A stretch of DNA of 30,865 bases from a virus. The position numbers were made by a program, and so were the translations under genes. The notes under the pieces were generated by a model. It saw only the letters and a program-made list of their open reading frames with translations, was not told the origin of the DNA and did not search any database. Positions within the stretch are counted from its first letter, which is position 1. The number at the start of each line of letters is the position of its first letter. Where the stretch lies: positions 1 through 30,865 of the IMG/VR virus record IMGVR_UViG_3300020377_000005; one strand, 5' to 3'. Positions 6,472-12,859 of the stretch are shown piece by piece.

Positions 6472-6903
6472 TTTCATCCTCTCGACTAACCTATCTGCTC
6501 TCGTTGTTACTTGATTGTACCAGCGAGAGTCTTTCATTTGATTACCAGCTTCAACCCAATCTCTAGCATCAACTGCCTTCTTCATTTTGTGAAACCTGGA
6601 CAACCTGGGCCTTCCCATATTGAACATCATGTTTGCTATAATCTGTTGAGCTTCTTCCGGCAACTCATCAAAGTCATTATATAATAACTTACACTCATCG
6701 ATAGTTACCTGGACATCCTGGTCAAACAATTCGTTTACTCTATCCTCAGATACTTCAGTGCCAACTGGTTTACCATACTCATCATCCCACTCAGTCACCA
6801 GGTGGCCTATGCCTACAGTAGGCAAGTTCAGATGATCTAGATATACAGAATTTACACAACCCTCATCTATCTTGAGTTGGTCTCTAAGCTTTTCGATATC
6901 CAT
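6463..6903 (-). CDS. T4-type lysozyme endolysin (GH24)
   Basis: The 146-aa product has the T4 lysozyme catalytic triad with exact family spacing: Glu14 in KIDEG, Asp23 in YLDH and Thr29 in LPTVGIGH (T4 has Glu11, Asp20, Thr26). Downstream are the expected helices, including QQIIANMMFNMG and SRWYNQVTTRADRL. It cleaves the MurNAc-GlcNAc bond of peptidoglycan at lysis. There is no signal peptide, so export needs the holin. It is the last gene of the late transcript, with its start overlapping the preceding small gene (TAATG). Its 3' end overlaps the convergent LexA-like gene by 9 bp. It is slightly shorter than T4 lysozyme (164 aa). Confidence 0.92.
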   Translation of the reverse strand: MDIEKLRDQLKIDEGCVNSVYLDHLNLPTVGIGHLVTEWDDEYGKPVGTEVSEDRVNELFDQDVQVTIDECKLLYNDFDELPEEAQQIIANMMFNMGRPRLSRFHKMKKAVDARDWVEAGNQMKDSRWYNQVTTRADRLVERMKSI

Positions 6904-7043
6904 TAGGCAGTCGCTGTTTTCTTTTTCTTTTTAGCAAACATTCTAAGCTTCTTAAAATCAGATGCTTCCATCTTCTTTTTGTTGCCTGACATCTTCGCAA
7001 TCTTTTTTTGCTTTGATGAATAACTTCCATAACTTCCTGGCAT
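6903..7043 (-). CDS. Very basic 46-aa protein in the lysis cassette
   Basis: I chose the ATG at 7043 because AAAGGA lies about 7 nt upstream and it avoids a 65-bp overlap; the frame stays open to an ATG at 7112. The product begins MPGSYGSYSSKQKKIAKM and ends in a run of Lys with few other residues, so it is strongly cationic and probably disordered or nucleic-acid binding. I do not recognise a defined family. It lies between another basic protein and the lysozyme. It could be a virion-packaged DNA-condensing peptide or a lysis accessory. Confidence 0.6.
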   Translation of the reverse strand: MPGSYGSYSSKQKKIAKMSGNKKKMEASDFKKLRMFAKKKKKTATA

Positions 7044-7047
7044 GATC

Positions 7048-7257
7048 TTATCCTTTCTTTTTTCTAAATAAATCGCCATCTGCCTTTTTGACAGTTGCCT
7101 TCCCCTTCGCATGTGCCTTTAGTCTTGCGACAGCCCATTGATGAGGAGACATTTTAGGTCTACTACCGGATGAGTAGTAAGCTCCTAAACCTCTCTTATA
7201 AATCTTGTTTGCTCTTTCTGTTCCGAACATCTTTTGATATTTTGCTGGTGCTGACAT
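7048..7257 (-). CDS. Small basic phage protein, 69 aa
   Basis: The product contains KYQKMFGTERANKIYKRG followed by GAYYSSGSRPKMSPHQWAVARL and a Lys-rich tail. From memory, the segment YYSSGSRP...HQWA...R recurs in small proteins of marine phages (a DUF family, possibly DUF5824; not verified). The function is unknown. The first half looks like a short helix-hairpin with aromatic residues. It follows the other basic gene with a 1-nt gap and is part of a tight lysis-end cluster, so co-expression with holin and lysozyme is certain by layout. Confidence 0.65.
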   Translation of the reverse strand: MSAPAKYQKMFGTERANKIYKRGLGAYYSSGSRPKMSPHQWAVARLKAHAKGKATVKKADGDLFRKKKG

Positions 7258-7258
7258 G

Positions 7259-7468
7259 TTAACCTCTCATTCTTTGTTTAGCTATTTTGTCCATCATGGC
7301 TGGTGTAAGTTTACCTTCTTTATATAACCTGGCAGTCCTCTTGATCTCAGCTTCTCTTGCTTTAGGGTTCTTCGCACCAGCTACATATTTTATTGGTGTG
7401 CCTTTCTTAGTCTTAGGAACTTTGGCAAACTTTCGTTTGAACTTTTCTTTAGGGTAGGGCTTCTTCAT
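7259..7468 (-). CDS. Small basic phage protein, 69 aa
   Basis: The product is Lys-rich, with VPKTKKGTPIKYVAGAKNPK followed by a predicted helix (REAEIKRTARLYKEGKLT) and a short amphipathic tail. Similar short proteins occur in marine podoviruses and T4-like cyanophages, to my recollection, without known function. It overlaps the holin stop by 4 nt (ATGA), so it is translationally coupled to the holin. The absence of a signal or membrane segment argues against a spanin. A virion-associated DNA-binding role is possible. Confidence 0.65.
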   Translation of the reverse strand: MKKPYPKEKFKRKFAKVPKTKKGTPIKYVAGAKNPKAREAEIKRTARLYKEGKLTPAMMDKIAKQRMRG

Positions 7469-7872
7469 TTTTTCATATTCTCCCTTGATACACCTTTTGA
7501 CTTCTCAAAACTTCTCATTCCCCCAAGTCCTAATAATGAAACAGTCAAACCCATAAGTCCTTCGGCATTAAGTTTTGGCAGATCAACACCAGGCATCCAA
7601 ATGGCTGTGGCCCATTCAGCAATTGGCAATAAAAAAAACTGAGTGAATAAACCTAAAGCACATATCCACATGATAGCTGGCCTTGCACCGGCTACGAAAA
7701 GACTAGGGTGTTTCGCTTGTTCCTTGTTAGTTTCTATCTGAGATTTAGCAAGCTCCTGGGCATGTCGACTGGCAAGGGTGGCCAGGTCATGGGCCAATTT
7801 ATTTTTCTGATCTTTATCTTCTATAAATTTTCCAACCAGGGATGTCACTGGACCTATCAATGCTTGTAACAT
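7465..7872 (-). CDS. Holin of the GTA 3TM type
   Basis: The 135-aa product matches the GTA_holin_3TM family (PF11351) plan. An amphipathic N-terminus (1-17) and a charged helical stretch (18-55) precede the signature AGARPAIMWI at 61-70, which starts a hydrophobic span (about 66-92). A second span (about 105-120) follows, then a basic tail. Such proteins form inner-membrane lesions that release the endolysin. It lies two small genes upstream of the T4-type lysozyme in the late transcript and 1 nt after a one-span membrane protein. This gives a recognisable lysis cassette. Confidence 0.82.
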   Translation of the reverse strand: MLQALIGPVTSLVGKFIEDKDQKNKLAHDLATLASRHAQELAKSQIETNKEQAKHPSLFVAGARPAIMWICALGLFTQFFLLPIAEWATAIWMPGVDLPKLNAEGLMGLTVSLLGLGGMRSFEKSKGVSRENMKK

Positions 7873-7873
7873 T

Positions 7874-8092
7874 CTAACCTCCTTTTAACACTTCGTTCAA
7901 ACCAAAACCCTCTAGCAAAATTAGGGTAAAAAATAATAACAAGATGCCACCAGCTATAAGTTTACCACTGAAGTTTGTTGATCCGATTTTGATTGCTACG
8001 AACTCATTACCAAGTATTCGTAGAGACAACTCAAAAGAATTGTCACTTACCTTTACGTTTGCCCAATCTGATAATGGTTTTTTATCAGTCAT
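7874..8092 (-). CDS. One-span membrane protein upstream of the holin
   Basis: The 72-aa product has a polar N-terminal half with probable beta strands (FELSLRILGNEFVAIKIG), then one strong membrane segment (about residues 45-63) and a short tail ending in GG. I do not recognise a defined family. Position directly before the holin and overlap with the preceding gene (TAATG) suggest a lysis accessory such as an antiholin or pinholin partner. It lacks a lipobox, so it is not an outer-membrane spanin. Confidence 0.65.
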   Translation of the reverse strand: MTDKKPLSDWANVKVSDNSFELSLRILGNEFVAIKIGSTNFSGKLIAGGILLLFFTLILLEGFGLNEVLKGG

Positions 8093-8253
8093 TACTTGCC
8101 AACTTTCTTTTGTGCTAGTTTGTGAGCATCACCGAATGACATACCTTGCATCATCTTCGATCTCATCAACTTCATATGCTTTGATGTGTGATGCTTTGAA
8201 TGTTTCTTCATCGTATCTTCCTGACGTTTAGTAAGTTCTTTTTTTTGTTTCAT
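8092..8253 (-). CDS. Small basic protein, 53 aa, first gene after a late promoter
   Basis: This short ORF has a strong ribosome site (GAGGAG) and its stop overlaps the next start (TAATG). The product is Lys/His/Met-rich: KKELTKRQEDTMKKHSKHH is followed by a HMKLMRSKMM segment and FGDAHKLAQKKVGK. Short proteins of this pattern appear in marine phages from memory, without known function. It follows the late-promoter motif 8267-8279 by only 13 nt, so it is probably the first gene of a separately boosted lysis transcript. High His and Met content hints at metal binding but is not proof. Confidence 0.75.
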   Translation of the reverse strand: MKQKKELTKRQEDTMKKHSKHHTSKHMKLMRSKMMQGMSFGDAHKLAQKKVGK

Positions 8254-8266
8254 TGTTAGACACTCC

Positions 8267-8279
8267 TCTAGGATTTATA
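8267..8279 (-). promoter_or_regulatory. Late promoter motif before the lysis genes
   Basis: The minus strand reads TATAAATCCTAGA, a full match to the shared TATAAANNCTAGA motif. It lacks the GTG that precedes the motif at the three other sites. No -35 hexamer is visible 16-18 nt upstream. The CTAGAGGAG end overlaps the Shine-Dalgarno of the 53-aa gene, so a transcript would have a leader of only about 15 nt. Confidence 0.6.
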
Positions 8280-8750
8280 TTATATAATACCTTTCTTTTT
8301 TGCAATGATAGCTAAAACTGTGACAACACCTGAAAGAAGGCCAACAATAAGAATTGCAAGTACTACTTTCAATACTGTTTCTTTTAATTTTTCTCTTTGT
8401 TTCTCGGCTTTTATCCTGGCATCTCGTCTAGCTTTACGGGCCTCAGTTTTGTAGTGGACATAGTCCTGGTACAAACCTGGTCTTCCTAGGTAGATCATTA
8501 TCTGTTTTAACTCTTCTTCTTTTGTTTTGATTTGTTCCAGGGCCATAAACTCTTCCAGGTCATTATCTGTTTTACCCAGGAAGTTTGTCCACATGCTGTT
8601 CTTTTTTTTATGTAAATCTTGTTTAAGTTGATCCTCTGCTCTACAAAAATCTGCGATACTTTTACCAGCCCTGGTTATTTCAGACCCGTTTTGAATCGTT
8701 TTTTTAATTATCGCATAAGCACTATTAGCCAATGCTAATGCTTCGAGCAT
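8280..8750 (-). CDS. Coiled-coil protein with C-terminal membrane anchor, 156 aa
   Basis: The N-terminus (1-20) is mildly hydrophobic. The middle (about 40-126) is a long charged helical region with coiled-coil character, and the C-terminus has one membrane span (about 127-150) followed by KKKGII. The CCWGG content is very high (seven sites by eye), in sharp contrast to the genes just upstream, so it belongs to the phage backbone. Function is not recognised. Possible roles are a lysis accessory or a virion protein inserted in the membrane at infection. It ends at 8280, next to the late promoter motif for the lysis genes. Confidence 0.65.
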   Translation of the reverse strand: MLEALALANSAYAIIKKTIQNGSEITRAGKSIADFCRAEDQLKQDLHKKKNSMWTNFLGKTDNDLEEFMALEQIKTKEEELKQIMIYLGRPGLYQDYVHYKTEARKARRDARIKAEKQREKLKETVLKVVLAILIVGLLSGVVTVLAIIAKKKGII

Positions 8751-8757
8751 ATCTACC

Positions 8758-8913
8758 TCACATAAACATTTGAGTTACAAGAAGCATAATGATAGAACCC
8801 ATGCCAGCAAACAACCAACTCTCTATTCTTCTTAACGAAGTTTTTAATTCTTGAACAATCTCTTTAAGATTATCAATCTCAGCTTTCAGACTTGTCATTG
8901 TTGGCTTGCTCAT
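8758..8913 (-). CDS. Small coiled-coil membrane protein, 51 aa
   Basis: The product has an N-terminal heptad-like helix (TSLKAEIDNLKEIVQELKTS), then a Trp and one C-terminal membrane span (about residues 31-49). This resembles XhlA-type haemolysin or phage small membrane proteins in shape. I chose the ATG at 8913, with a GAGA-rich ribosome site close by; an in-frame ATG at 8898 is the alternative. It overlaps the 45-aa AT-hook gene by 35 nt in another frame. A lysis role is plausible, given that membrane proteins, holin and lysozyme follow. Confidence 0.6.
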   Translation of the reverse strand: MSKPTMTSLKAEIDNLKEIVQELKTSLRRIESWLFAGMGSIIMLLVTQMFM

Positions 8914-9016
8914 CTTTCTCTTTCTTTGGCCTACCTTTTTTAACTGGCTTTGGTTTTTCTTCTTGTGCCTGGGGCTTTGGTTTTAAGTGTGGATTTAAAT
9001 CATATATATGTGCCAT
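8879..9016 (-). CDS. AT-hook-like 45-aa protein
   Basis: The product is rich in Pro and Lys, with a single AT-hook-like core KKGRPKKEK at about residues 26-34 and a polar tail. AT-hooks bind the minor groove of AT-rich DNA, so a small DNA-binding or genome-organising peptide is possible. The start overlaps the previous stop (TAATG), and its 3' end overlaps the 51-aa membrane protein by 35 nt. It carries a CCTGG site and marks the edge of the CCWGG-poor block upstream of it in the transcript. Confidence 0.6.
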   Translation of the reverse strand: MAHIYDLNPHLKPKPQAQEEKPKPVKKGRPKKEKDEQANNDKSES

Positions 9017-9231
9017 TACTTTTCCTTTGAATTATTGAGGGATGTTCTTAAATCAAACAAGTATGATTGATGTAATCTGTTTGCATCTTCAAAAGCTTCA
9101 CTTAATTTTATAGCTTCTGCTTGCCACTTGCTTGTTTTATTAAAAAGTTTTTTTTGATCCTGATCTAAATCTTCAGGTTTGTATTCTGTACCATCTATAT
9201 TGATAGTATTTGATTGATTTGTAACTTTCAT
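9016..9231 (-). CDS. Small phage protein, 71 aa (DUF6447-like pattern)
   Basis: The product starts with strands (NTINIDGTEYKPEDLDQDQ) followed by a long helix (about residues 25-66). An INIDG-type start followed by a helix recalls a small phage family I know as DUF6447, not verified here. The function is unknown. AAAGGA lies 7 nt before the ATG. It is the first gene of the CCWGG-poor block and lies downstream of the fibre-associated genes, so it may be a fibre or tail accessory. Confidence 0.6.
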   Translation of the reverse strand: MKVTNQSNTINIDGTEYKPEDLDQDQKKLFNKTSKWQAEAIKLSEAFEDANRLHQSYLFDLRTSLNNSKEK

Positions 9232-9233
9232 AA

Positions 9234-9638
9234 TTATTCCTTTGGATATTTATCTTTGATTACTTTGATTGTAGCTTTCCAACCATCAATGCCATTGTGA
9301 TAGATGTCATCTAATTGATCTTCAATTGCTGGATATTCTTCTTTTCTTTTATCTTTATATGTCATGTTAGCAATTCTATCTGCTTCAGCTTTAGCTTCAG
9401 CATCTGCATTAACTTTCTTTTCTGTTGTATGTTTTGTTTCAAAATCAAAGGATGATATATCAGTTATATCTTCATTAGCTGTGCCATCATTATATTCTAT
9501 TGTACCTTTAGAGCCTTCCCATTGTATTGCATGAATATTAGAAGCAATACCATAGTTTGATGAATCTACTTGCTCTCCATCTATTATTAATTGTGATTTT
9601 GAATTTTCACCATCTTTAATATATGTTATTTTAGCCAT
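9234..9638 (-). CDS. Tail-fibre assembly-like protein, 134 aa
   Basis: I chose the ATG at 9638, which has AAGGAG 7 nt upstream; the frame is open to 9668, but that would overlap the oxygenase gene. The N-terminal half is strand-rich (residues 1-65). The C-terminal half has an Ala/Lys helix and the segment YPAIEDQLDDIYHNGIDGWK followed by IKDKYPKE. From memory, that ending is common in proteins encoded just after phage fibre genes and linked to fibre assembly. It probably helps fold or attach the distal fibre. The whole gene lies in the CCWGG-poor block together with the distal fibre, consistent with the pair moving together. Confidence 0.55.
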   Translation of the reverse strand: MAKITYIKDGENSKSQLIIDGEQVDSSNYGIASNIHAIQWEGSKGTIEYNDGTANEDITDISSFDFETKHTTEKKVNADAEAKAEADRIANMTYKDKRKEEYPAIEDQLDDIYHNGIDGWKATIKVIKDKYPKE

Positions 9639-9640
9639 GC

Positions 9641-10246
9641 TTAATCTCCTTGTGCTATGTAATACCAACCAGTAGCAATGTATTTATCATGTGTGTAAAC
9701 TGCATTACCTCTGTGGGTATGTGTCCAATCGGCTGGGAAAAAACATACTCGACCTTTCTTTGGCTGTACCTTTAAACCATATTCTAAAAATTCTGTTTCG
9801 CCTTCACCTTCAGGTATATCGTTTAGGTAAATAGTCCATGTTAAACACCTACTACCATAATCTGCAACACCTCTTTCACAATGCCATGTATGAAAGCCAC
9901 CTTTTGGTGGAGTCTTTTGCACCTTTACAACATGACTATAAAAATTATGACAAACACCCAATGATGGATATTCTTCCATATATAATTTTAAACCTTCATC
10001 TAATACTGCATTTGTTTCTTGTGCCATATCTAAAGTATTATTATGTTGCTCAGAAAAAAATATAGATAAGTCTTTTCTTGCTTTTGCACCATATTGCTCT
10101 GTTCCTGAGTTTAAACTTGTTTGCATAAGAGAAGTGTTACTTGCGATCTCCTCAAACTTAGCAATCATTCTATTACAATAATCATGTGATGCTATGTCAT
10201 ATGAACTAATAAAAGTTAGATTTTTTACTTTAGTCATATCATTCAT
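9641..10246 (-). CDS. 2OG-Fe(II) oxygenase (prolyl-4-hydroxylase-like)
   Basis: The 201-aa product has the jelly-roll dioxygenase core: GGFHTWHCE with His122 and Glu124 as an HxE iron pair, strands TWTIYLND and GETEFLEYG, then KKGRVCFFPADW with distal His178 in HTHRGN and Lys188 in DKYIATGWYY as the likely 2-oxoglutarate contact. Most family members use HxD; the Glu is an accepted variant. Such enzymes hydroxylate Pro, Asn or other side chains. It is encoded between the Cys-rich protein (ATGA overlap) and the assembly-like protein, downstream of the fibre. Modification of fibre or other virion protein is therefore a reasonable guess; DNA or host targets cannot be excluded. Confidence 0.82.
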   Translation of the reverse strand: MNDMTKVKNLTFISSYDIASHDYCNRMIAKFEEIASNTSLMQTSLNSGTEQYGAKARKDLSIFFSEQHNNTLDMAQETNAVLDEGLKLYMEEYPSLGVCHNFYSHVVKVQKTPPKGGFHTWHCERGVADYGSRCLTWTIYLNDIPEGEGETEFLEYGLKVQPKKGRVCFFPADWTHTHRGNAVYTHDKYIATGWYYIAQGD

Positions 10247-10548
10247 TGTGAAATACTTTTTCTATTTTTAAGTTCCATATACTTTGATAGTTCTAATAAA
10301 TTTTGATTTGACTCATTAGCTTTTACCATTTCATTTCTAAATGATTCAATTGCACCACCAGTTTGTCTAGATTGCATTGCATTTTCTACTAACAACATTG
10401 GTAACCATGCCATAGCACAAGCATATTCATCTACTTCTTTTCCATCGTTAGGATTAGTACCTTTCATTTGTACAAACCATGCACATTTAAATTGTTTACA
10501 TTTTTTAAAACCATTCAATGGGCAATTTTCTTCAACTTTTAATTGCAT
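10243..10548 (-). CDS. Cys-rich small protein, 101 aa
   Basis: Four Cys residues (9, 17, 22 and 43) occur in the segments CPLNGFKKCKQFKCAWF and YACAMAWLP, suggesting a Zn or Fe-S site or a redox pair. The second half is a helix with NAMQSRQTGGAIESFRNEM. Similar proteins are frequent next to fibre or structural genes of marine phages, to my recollection, with no known function. It directly follows the fibre gene and overlaps the oxygenase start (ATGA), so oxygenase and Cys protein may form one functional unit, for example an iron- or electron-supplying partner. That link is inference only. Confidence 0.6.
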   Translation of the reverse strand: MQLKVEENCPLNGFKKCKQFKCAWFVQMKGTNPNDGKEVDEYACAMAWLPMLLVENAMQSRQTGGAIESFRNEMVKANESNQNLLELSKYMELKNRKSISQ

Positions 10549-10549
10549 A

Positions 10550-12847
10550 TTAATCCTTGTTAGCTATGATAAAATCCACATAATTAACATTGATTGATGC
10601 ACTAGATGCACCAACTGCTAAATTACCAGCAGTAATATTACCACTCATACTGCCACTTAAATTATGTCCATGATTGTGTGAACCACCACCTCCTGATGCA
10701 CCAGAAGTTTTATTTGTATTAGCAGAAGAAGCATATTGATCAATTTGATTAAATCCACTACCAGCATTACCTACAGCAACATTATGTGAATGAGATGGTA
10801 TTTGATTAATTGATAATGTTGTATTTGATATATTACCACTTATACTAACACTTAGATTACTAGTAGGATTACCACTAACAGAACCACCAGCAACACTAGG
10901 AGTTGCAAGAGCAGTGCTAAATGCAGTAGTACCACCAGTGCCAACACTGCCAGTTACAATCCTAAGTGCTTTATCATTATGTGTTGTTTGCTTTGTCCAA
11001 CCAGTAGGTGCTGAAGTTTGTTGAAACAACATTGATGTACCACTTGGAAATAATTCAACTGATGCAAAAGAAAGGTTACCAGCACCATCAGTCTTTAAAA
11101 ATTGCCCAGCACTTCCATCAGAAGTTGGATAAGACAATCCATCAAGAACAACTTTTCCACTTCCATTAGGTGTTATTGCTATATTCCTATCACTTGTTGA
11201 CACAATTGAATGTGTCACAACATCAAGATCTCCACCAAGTTGTGGAGTTCCATCTTGTACTATATCTGTTAATGAACCAGCAACGATAGTTACCCAAGCA
11301 GACCCATTATAATATTTTAAAACATTAGCAGTAGTGTTGTATGCTAAATCACCTTCATCTAATGATGCAGTAGGATCACTACTACCTACTCTATATCGTT
11401 GTGCAAAACTATTTACTTCACCTATATTACTAGCAACCACATTAATATTAGAAGTTTCCACTGTAATGAGATTACCCATACCATTACCATGTGTGGTGCA
11501 ATAATATTTTAATGAAGATGGTGCATCTGAAGGTACAACGAATGTAGTTTTTGCTCCAGCATTTCCAGGAGTACCAGTAGAAGTTACACCTGAAGTATAA
11601 CTGGCATCTGCACTAGTTCTAAATGCTATAGGGTGTGTAGCATTACTAGAATCACTTTGATCAAATACATATGTATTACCTCTTATTAAAGTAAGGGCTG
11701 GATTACCAGTACCATCTAAGTAGAATACATTACCACTACCACCACCATATAATGTTCCACTTGCAACTGTAACTGCATAATTTGTAGTAGATGCAAGAGC
11801 GTTTACAAGAGAAGTAACATCAGAACTTATACCTGAAAGTGTTTGTATGTCGGCACTTAAACCAGCCACTGTTGTTATTTCTGAAGCTTTACCAGCTACT
11901 GTAGAAATATTATTTGTTGGACTAATTTGTCCAGCTACAGTAGCAATATTACCAACTACACCACTAGCACCTAATGTAGCCATATTTGTTACATTTGATG
12001 ACGTTGCAAGAATTGCTAAATCAGCCACAACATCACTTGTACCTAAAAGAGCTAAATCAGCGACAACATCGCTTGTTCCTAAAAGACCCATCGCAGTTAT
12101 GTTTGCAGATGTTCCAAGAAATCCCATATCTTCCACAACAGCAGATGTGCCAAGTAATGCCATATCAGCTATAACATCACTTGTTCCAAGTAAAGCCATT
12201 GCAGATAAATTACTTGATGTCGCAAGAAGACCCATATCTTCTATGACCGCTGATGTAGCTAGTAAACCCATATCTTCAACTACTGCTGAAGTACCTAATA
12301 AATTGATAGATGCAGTAACATCAGCTAAACTTTGCACAGCAGTAATAGTTGGACCAGCTTCAGGATTACCAGTTGTTGCATTGAAACCAAGAACTGTGCC
12401 TTTCCTGGTATCCTTGACTGGCAATGTCATATCTGCACCTGATATAACGTCATGTTCTGCTTGTCTTAAAGATCTATTTATTTCTTCATTAGTTTGCTGG
12501 TGTATAAACATATTGGTATCAAAATCATCTTCTAGCGATGATGCTGTAAGCTGACCACCGGATGTATAAACTGATGTCCTGGATAAAGGTATGTCACCCA
12601 GGATTGTAATAGTTTGACTAGAAGTAGGGTGGTTGCCAGTTGTAAATGATATTGTACCAGCACCAGTGCCTGAATTGAGAGATACTGTATAATGACTAGT
12701 TTCTGTTTTTTCTGTTGTATCTACATATACTTTTATTTCACTTGTAGCATTGACCTGAAAAGCAAAAGCAAAAGGTCCAGCAGTGCCGTTTCCAGTAAAT
12801 TGCACTCTTCGTGCTGTAGTCTGATCTGTTACGTCATATGTAGCCAT
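10550..12847 (-). CDS. Tail fibre with T7 gp17-type anchor, dodecad repeats, cupredoxin-like and collar domains
   Basis: The 765-aa mosaic protein comprises: residues 1-150, a T7 gp17-like N-terminal anchor (TARRVQFTGNGTAGPFAFAF...; EINRSLRQAEHDV); residues 183-302, ten near-perfect 12-residue repeats of LLGTSDVVADMA type; residues about 355-465, a cupredoxin-like domain with potential copper ligands His405, Cys450, His453 and Met457; residues about 490-530, a YNTT...KYYNGSAWV segment; and residues about 598-765, a tail-collar-like end with PSHSHN and GGGGSHNHGH. It attaches to the tail and contacts the host surface. CCWGG sites occur in the anchor-coding part, but only one downstream of it, suggesting the distal part was swapped. 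A late promoter motif lies 13 nt before the ATG. Confidence 0.88.
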   Translation of the reverse strand: MATYDVTDQTTARRVQFTGNGTAGPFAFAFQVNATSEIKVYVDTTEKTETSHYTVSLNSGTGAGTISFTTGNHPTSSQTITILGDIPLSRTSVYTSGGQLTASSLEDDFDTNMFIHQQTNEEINRSLRQAEHDVISGADMTLPVKDTRKGTVLGFNATTGNPEAGPTITAVQSLADVTASINLLGTSAVVEDMGLLATSAVIEDMGLLATSSNLSAMALLGTSDVIADMALLGTSAVVEDMGFLGTSANITAMGLLGTSDVVADLALLGTSDVVADLAILATSSNVTNMATLGASGVVGNIATVAGQISPTNNISTVAGKASEITTVAGLSADIQTLSGISSDVTSLVNALASTTNYAVTVASGTLYGGGSGNVFYLDGTGNPALTLIRGNTYVFDQSDSSNATHPIAFRTSADASYTSGVTSTGTPGNAGAKTTFVVPSDAPSSLKYYCTTHGNGMGNLITVETSNINVVASNIGEVNSFAQRYRVGSSDPTASLDEGDLAYNTTANVLKYYNGSAWVTIVAGSLTDIVQDGTPQLGGDLDVVTHSIVSTSDRNIAITPNGSGKVVLDGLSYPTSDGSAGQFLKTDGAGNLSFASVELFPSGTSMLFQQTSAPTGWTKQTTHNDKALRIVTGSVGTGGTTAFSTALATPSVAGGSVSGNPTSNLSVSISGNISNTTLSINQIPSHSHNVAVGNAGSGFNQIDQYASSANTNKTSGASGGGGSHNHGHNLSGSMSGNITAGNLAVGASSASINVNYVDFIIANKD
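11942..12301 (-). repeat. Ten 36-bp coding repeats in the tail fibre
   Basis: Ten consecutive 12-codon units encode variants of LLGTSDVVADMA (fibre residues 183-302). Conservation is at the protein level: Leu, Gly/Ala, Thr-Ser, a hydrophobic pair and Met/Leu keep fixed positions while the DNA diverges. One adjacent pair (residues 255-266 and 267-278) is identical in amino acids. The likely structure is a regular trimeric shaft. Confidence 0.85.
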
Positions 12848-12859
12848 ATTAGATACCTC

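Noticed and set aside
7044-7112. Longer start for the 46-aa basic protein (69 aa)
   Set aside because: It would overlap the preceding gene by 65 bp. The internal ATG at 7043 has a proper AAAGGA site.
9639-9668. Longer start for the assembly-like protein (144 aa)
   Set aside because: It overlaps the oxygenase gene, while the ATG at 9638 has AAGGAG at 7 nt.
11942-12301. 36-bp periodic repeat that could suggest a CRISPR array
   Set aside because: Units are contiguous without spacers and conserved at the amino-acid level in frame with the fibre gene, so it is a protein repeat.
11847-12554. 235-aa plus-strand ORF opposite the tail fibre
   Set aside because: It is an artefact of the Gly/Thr/Ser-rich repeats read on the opposite strand. 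The fibre on the minus strand has clear domains, and the plus ORF has no ribosome site.
10550-12847. Invertible fibre segment controlled by the serine recombinase
   Set aside because: I saw no inverted repeats flanking the distal fibre and no alternative fibre end nearby. The recombinase lies about 8 kb away in another operon.
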